Source of the DNA: Liolophura sinensis
Lineage: Eukaryota > Mollusca > Polyplacophora > Chitonida > Chitonidae
Direction: 5' to 3'
Assembly (NCBI RefSeq): GCF_032854445.1
Contig: NC_088300.1
Coordinates: 57,822,984 to 57,886,983 of the forward strand
DNA length: 64,000 nt
This document shows, piece after piece, positions 58,101 to 64,000 of the stretch (positions are counted from its first letter, which is position 1; the number at the start of each line of letters is the position of its first letter). Under the pieces are notes generated by a model. It saw nothing but the letters and a program-made list of their open reading frames with translations, was not told where the DNA came from and searched no databases. The translations under genes and the position numbers were made by a program.

Positions 58101-61100
58101 GTGGGTGGGGTGCAGGCCAAGGGGCAACCCTAAAAGGGCACTCACTGGCAAGGTTAACGGGACGGTGTGATATGACATGTTGCAGTTACATCACTTTTTG
58201 TCAGTAGAATCAGACCCTTCACTCAGTCAGTAACATATTCTAAACACGACCACAGTGTTTAGGATCTTGTCTTGACATTCATAACTGCCTTGCTGCAACT
58301 AAAGTTTAGAAGGTTGAGTGTGATGTGGGGGTAAGCTCCAAGGTTGTGAACCGGCGAAGAATTCTGACATACCATCCAGGTGAACCAAGAATTGTATTTC
58401 TTTATGTAGAATAATGATAATGGTTTATTTTAATGTTGATTACTGAAAAACTGAGAATGTAGCTCGTTGTCAGGAAAGTGTTTTCAGTGAATTATGTTGC
58501 ATATATGCTTTGCAGATTGACAGCTGTTCATGGTTACTTCTTGTTCAGTGCAGTCATCACAAGCCTCCATGCAGCTACTTTCAGTAAATTCATTGATATC
58601 ACTCATAGACAATGCATTTCATTTACTGTGTGGCAATGCGCCTTCTGAAATTCTGTCAGGCCAATACATGGATATTAAAATACATGAAGCTATCAAATAT
58701 TTTTACCTATCGTTATTTGTATTTCTAGCTGGACGTCTACATGTACAAGATTGCCTAAAGCTGGAGCTATTAATCTAATAAATGGCAGACTAGAGTACAA
58801 GACTTGTTATAAACAGTGTCTGTATAAATGTATGGATTTGGAGATCATTCCATAAGCTTAGTACAGAACATTTTCTCTGAAATAAGAAGCTTTGCGGTAT
58901 TGGTGGGAGATACCTGCCCAGGCCTAACCTTTGATATTACTTCTGTAATGTATCGTAACTCCAGGTATGACAATAGAATAGAATCACTGGATGAGAAATA
59001 TTGACATCATTAATCTCTCAAACACAATCCATTTACTCTTTGTGCTATTATCATTACAGCACTAAGTTGTCATTGACATATAAGGTTACTACATGTACTT
59101 TGTTTAGCTGCTTATATATGTGGATGTGCACAGACTTGGCAGGTAGTAAAATCGCCAACAGTTTACATGTAGTCATTGTCATGTGGCGAGGGGAAATAAT
59201 TTCTAACCTTTCTTCAGTAATGCGTAACACATTACATTACTAAAATGTTAAATATGGTTCGATTTACACCTACTCCCCTTGTATGGCTTGAGAGGGATAT
59301 TTTGTATATATGATTTCTCATGTTGACGGTTGACTTTCGCACATATGTTCGAACACCCGTCTGTTCTCCAACTGTTCAGCATCTCTTGTAATACCATGTC
59401 AGTGAGAACCAGCTTAGTTTGAGGCACACCCTGTACATGTATATTCTGCACACTGGTAGTGATTTCTGAAGGGGTAAATCTCCTCTAGATTGCTTATGTT
59501 TATTCATGAGCTGACCTGATGAGCCAGGGGTAGATGGTTGACATGTCTGGAGAGTTGCATGCTGGGTAATACAATTGGTGAATTCGGCTGGGGTGGGAGG
59601 AATTAGCGTCTAATTAGTATGGGATGACTGAGGCGCTGTACCATGGGACTTGGGCGTGAAGATTGTCCATCAAGAATCTTGGGGCCTGTCCAAATGGCAG
59701 AGGTCATCTGCAAGCATTGGCTTGTTGAAGGAATGCTTCCTAAGACATGCAATCTATGGTAGAGTGTCGGACCACTATTGATTGCCTATCTATCACTCCC
59801 TCCCCATCTCTAGCCGTTATTGGAATGAAACGTCAGACAAAAAGGAGTCCAAAAGCTTGCCCTCAGAATCCTCAGAGGATAGGCTAATACTGTTGGCTGC
59901 ATCCAGCGCATGAATCACAACGTACTGGCTTCAAAACAAGCGTCCATCGAAAAACCTCTAGGAAGATATTGTCTGTATAATATCAGTGTGTTTTAATGTA
60001 TACATTATACATCAATGTGTTTATACATGTACATTTGGATTTTCCAGACATTCTGCCTCACAATTTTGCCTTGTAATGTGTAAGTGGTTCATGTTACTCA
60101 GGAAGGAATATTTCATATTTGTCCTGTTGGTTAGAAGCATGCATCACAACTCTATTGGTCTTACATTTTTGAATTAAATATCTTCAGTGAATGTGTAATA
60201 TTATACATGGCCTTTTTCTGGCGGTCTCAATGGAGGCTTGTTTTTTGTAGGGTTGTCGTTCAATCTCTGGAAGCTTCAATCGTCAGAAAAAGACTTGCAC
60301 TAAGACACAGCCAAGATACCATCAGTACTTGGAGTCCTTTCTGCTTTTACATGAGCTCATACTATATGTATACCTCAAAACTCCTTTGGTATAGGATTTT
60401 ATTTGTACACATGAACTCTGAAGTCCCTTTTCATGACCTGTTTTGATAATGAAAAGGAAAATGAAAAGATGTTCTTCCGCATTGGCCATTCAGTGCAACT
60501 CACTGTCCAAAAAGAAATGAAATTTTCTTTTAATTGTAGCGCTACATATATTTCCGCCTCTTCTGGAATTTCTTTCAGTTTGTGGATTTAGTAGGATTTA
60601 TTATAGGAGTTAGGTTTTAATCAGAGGGATGCACAGCTTTTCTAATCCAGGGGAAGCTCAGCATGCTTCCTAATAACTACAGAGCTTAGTTATGTATTGG
60701 CCATGGTGTGATTAAAAAAGGAACCAGTGATCCTCGAGATGTTTTGTGAAATTGGAGCCTCAGAAATTTAGATGTTGTGGAAACACAAACAGTGCTAGAA
60801 CTTGAAAAATGAGAAAGTGTAGGCTGCAGCAGAAGTTCATCTGTGAATGTGGGTGAATGGGCTTCATTGGTGATGACAACTATACCTTGAATATGGTTGC
60901 TGTCAAATTCAGTTCTCCCTGGCTTGGCTTTGACTTAAGCACTGGTCATTTACTTGGTACGTGGCATTGCCTGTGCTCTGTGTATTCTTTTGCCTTTGAA
61001 TGCAATAATCTGAATCAGTGTACATTCAATGAGAAAAATAATTGACTACAAATGTATGCAGAATATTTTGAAATGTTTTAATGGGAATGTCATATTAATT

Positions 61101-62364
61101 CAGACATAATTTTAATTTTTTTTCATACATGTATTTGTGAAATTTACAACTTGGAAAAACAAAACAAAAAAGAAAGGGATCTATTTTGTCAGGTGAAGCC
61201 CTACTCTGTGCCAGAGTGGAAAAGTAATACTGTTACTTACATCAGTGTCAGTGTCTGCGTCTTTCAGACCTGTATTCTGATTAAAATTACCTTGGCAGAG
61301 ATGGCAAAAACCAGAATAAAATCTAAATCACTGAGATACCAATATTTTAAAATCTTGCTAAATCTGTGGCAAGGGCATGATGTTTCGGGTCAGTGTAACT
61401 CGTCGGTAACCTAAATAATCGATAAGAAAAAAAAGGCTAATGATGGCATGCTAGAATTATCTGGGTGGGGTAAAGATGTTGGAGGTCACAGACCATGATA
61501 TAGATATCATGGTTCAACATGGGAGTTTCACAGTTACGTGATTGGAAGATTAACACAGTGTGAAGGGCGTTCAGAGGCAATAGGGAGTGTATTTAAGCGT
61601 TTGGATAAGCATTAGCAATATGGCAGCTCCGTATCAATTGGTATTTACACATAAAGATAAGATCTATGCAAGTCGATAGTGACCCATCGATGCCGAAGTT
61701 ATTGGCTGAGTGTTTTGGTGGGAAATTCCCATAAGCTGTACTGCAGTGCCTTGACAACGTGCTCTGCTCAAGTGGTAATCGATTGACGCTGCAACATTAT
61801 ACCTCTGGTCGTTTAAGTACCTGTTCTAATTAGCTATGCGCTCTTTGCCCATTTAGAAAAATGAGATCTAAACTGCTGTGCCATGTGAACCGGTATGTGG
61901 GTTGATAGGAAACTCAGATTTACCCAGTAACCAAAATAATCAAACCTTTGCAGCCCTTTTGAGAATTTGTAGCTGAGATAAGCTTGACGAGTGTGAAGTA
62001 TTTCTAAGTAGAGTTTTATTACTTTGGGTATCTTTTCTGACTAACCATGTCTCAAATAGTTACACATGATGGTTGCGTAATGTTTTCTCCATGTGGTTGA
62101 AGATGAGGCTTTCTTGGGATTGTAATATCTCTATTAAGGACAACACTAGGCCTGTTGTTCACACAAATGTATGCTGAGTGTGTTTATTTTAACAATTAGG
62201 ATTCATTCATCCATTCATCAGGTTGCATGTACTGTTAAGTGTTCATCTACATCTGGTTGTGAATACAAACACAAACTTTATCAGTGTATGTGATAAAATT
62301 GCAAGTTACATGTGACAAGCGAATCCTAAAGGGAATCCAATGGATTATGAATTACACATTGTTC

Positions 62365-62611
62365 GGGGCCTCCGTGGCCAAGAGGAATAGCATCTTAGCA
62401 TGGCGCAATGACCCAGGAGTCTCTCACCATTGCTGTCGCTGTGAGTTCATGTCCAGCTCATGCTGTCTTCCTCTCCAGCCCTATGTGGGAAGGTCTGCAG
62501 CATGGTCATGGGTTTCTCCCAGACTCAGCCTGGTTTTCTCCCACCATCATGTTGGGCGCAGTTGTATAAGTGAAATATTCTTGAGCACCAATGAAATATA
62601 TAAGTAAATAA
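62365..62611 (+). repeat. SINE family A, near full length, older copy
   Basis: Head ggggcctccgtggcc with a damaged A box, body gacccaggagtctctcacca, and a 3' end that lacks 'gtacggcgtaaa' before caccaatgaaat. Flanks attacacattgttc (62351-62364) and attactcatcgttc (62612-62625) are a 14-bp TSD with two mismatches, showing greater age than the copy at 47512. Confidence 0.88.
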
Positions 62612-62719
62612 ATTACTCATCGTTCACCATGCACATGTATGGTATATTATTTCTATCATTCAACCTTGTAGTTGTGACCTGAGCTTGGAATCAATGATGG
62701 AGTGGCTGGAATTGAGTTT

Positions 62720-62890
62720 CATCTCTCTATGTAATCCACCTCATGGCTGTTGTTGGCCGTCTTGGATTCCCTGGTTCCATATTGTTATTCTTTATTAAAG
62801 ACGGGACATATTGAGAGTGACAATTTGTCTCCTAAGACTATGACAAGGGACCTGTCAGCTTCGGAGCTTAGTTGGTTTATGGTATGTGCT
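62720..62890 (+). repeat. Dispersed repeat, second copy of 48700-48900
   Basis: gttggccgtcttggattccc, gtgacaatttgtctcctaag, gggacctgtcagcttcggag. No TIR or tail is evident, so the class is unknown. Confidence 0.55.
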
Positions 62891-63329
62891 AACGTGTAGG
62901 AGAAAAATAAGGTTCTCAATCTTCTCTTTAAGGTGTAAAAATGGCTTCATCAGACCTCATAAATAAGATGGAGAGTTAGTAAGATTATCCAGAGGTGAAG
63001 TTGTGAATGCTGTCAAAACCATTATTAGTGAGAGAGAAGCGGAGAGAGGGTAGGGGGGCATCTAAGCAAGTATGCCACAAAAATTTAAAATAAAACTGTG
63101 TTCCACTTTAAATTCTCTTCTGCATATTTACTCAGTGTTTAATATATATAATACTGTTTCTTTTTTGACAGTTACCTGTCAATTTTGAAGAAATTCAAAA
63201 TAAATTTTGAAGAAATTCTGATACAGTGGATTCAGGTTTGTCAAAAATATGGAAAAGTATTGAGCTAGAATTTAATGATGAAACTCTATCTGTGAAACTT
63301 ATTAGCAATTAAACAAGGGAGCGAACCAT

Positions 63330-63660
63330 TGTGTAAGTGATTAGAGGCAATTACCTTTGAATTACTGGAACAGATGAGGTGTGGGTTCAAACCTGACCTT
63401 GGACGGAGAATTTCTAGATTCCCCAGCTCTGATGGATTGTGTGGCCATGATGATAAGTAGCAGCCAACAGTGCTCTTGTGGTCGATTGCGCAGCCTGACG
63501 TCCATTAAATACCACCTTTCTGCCAACAATGTGGCGTGCATATCTATACATCAGATAATCTTTGCTAAAGTTAGCAGTTTAGATCAGTGACTATATCTGG
63601 CCTCTTTCGTATATGCGAAATATTCTTGTGTGACATTAAGCAACTATAATATAAATAAAC
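63330..63660 (+). repeat. tRNA-headed SINE (family C)
   Basis: B-box-like gtgggttcaaacctgac (about 63381), body with 'cctgacgtccattaaatacc' and 'tgtggcgtgcatatctatac', and a 3' end 'tatgcgaaatattcttgtgt', 'gacattaagcaa', 'aataaataaacatt'. The tail shares 'gaaatattcttg' with family A, hinting at mobilisation by the same LINE. A fragment lies at 2556-2660. Confidence 0.6.
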
Positions 63661-64000
63661 ATTTATACAATCCCAATGTGAAAATTGTGTCTTTTATATC
63701 AGAAGTATTTATTTCATAGCACTATCAAGTTGTTACATACAATCTGAGGTAATAAGTACTTTAGAGATTACACTGTATGTTGCACCATATTACCAGTGTT
63801 GTATAATGATGATGCTATGTTGTATAACCAGCATTTTGATTTGAGAATTTGTGATAGTGGTGCAATGCTGCATTGTCAGGATTTTTATCAGACCTTTATG
63901 TAATAATATACTTTATTACCAGAATTTGCTTTAAGGCATTGTACATAATAACTATGCTGAACTGTATTTCTAGGACTTTGATAAAGTACGCGTGTGATAT

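Noticed and set aside
63165-63200. Acceptor-like tttcttttttgacag as GRK exon 3
   Set aside because: The downstream frame in the required phase shows no RGS-homology sequence and stops soon.

Overview
The window is animal nuclear DNA, AT-rich, with GT-AG introns and many short interspersed repeats. The dominant tRNA-headed SINE, whose 3' end reads like 'gtgaaatattcttgagtacggcgtaaaacaccaat' in broken form across copies, together with a second SINE ending near 'acgacattaaaccccaagcactca', points to a lophotrochozoan. A mollusc is most likely; a brachiopod cannot be excluded. No prokaryotic, phage or CRISPR feature was seen.

Two real genes are supported, both on the + strand. The first is an 18-coding-exon gene from the ATG at 1211 to the TAG at 27567. 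Its splice sites join into one open reading frame of 661 codons that I identify as CFAP99, a ciliary/flagellar protein with an N-terminal globular region and a long charged coiled-coil C-terminus. The second starts at 45955. Its first two exons encode residues 1-49 of a G-protein-coupled receptor kinase of the GRK4/5/6 subfamily: the N-terminal receptor-docking helix, the basic lipid-binding patch, and the start of the RGS-homology domain. Everything after 46343 is then intron 2, which runs past the right edge. CFAP99 and GRK4 also lie in the same chromosomal neighbourhood in humans (4p16.3), so the pair may be an old linkage.

Layout: 1-1140, upstream region with a foldback MITE. 1141-28085, CFAP99, whose 11-kb intron 5 and other introns carry SINE pieces, GGGNCCC-rich palindromic patches, a P2X7-like first-exon relic, a 44-bp minisatellite and MITEs. 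28086-45954, intergenic region with SINEs, a THAP zinc-finger relic, an inverted second copy of the P2X7-like exon, and a 57-bp minisatellite. 45955-64000, the 5' end of the GRK gene, whose intron holds SINEs, a 146-bp tandem array, a 24-bp minisatellite of about 40 units, and dispersed repeats.

I found no convincing sign of a wholly new biological system. The most useful observations are the CFAP99-GRK linkage, the repeated P2X7-like promoter/first-exon module, several TIR-bearing MITEs, a SINE length variant bracketed by target-site duplications, and minisatellites whose periods are multiples of three and therefore mimic coding sequence.
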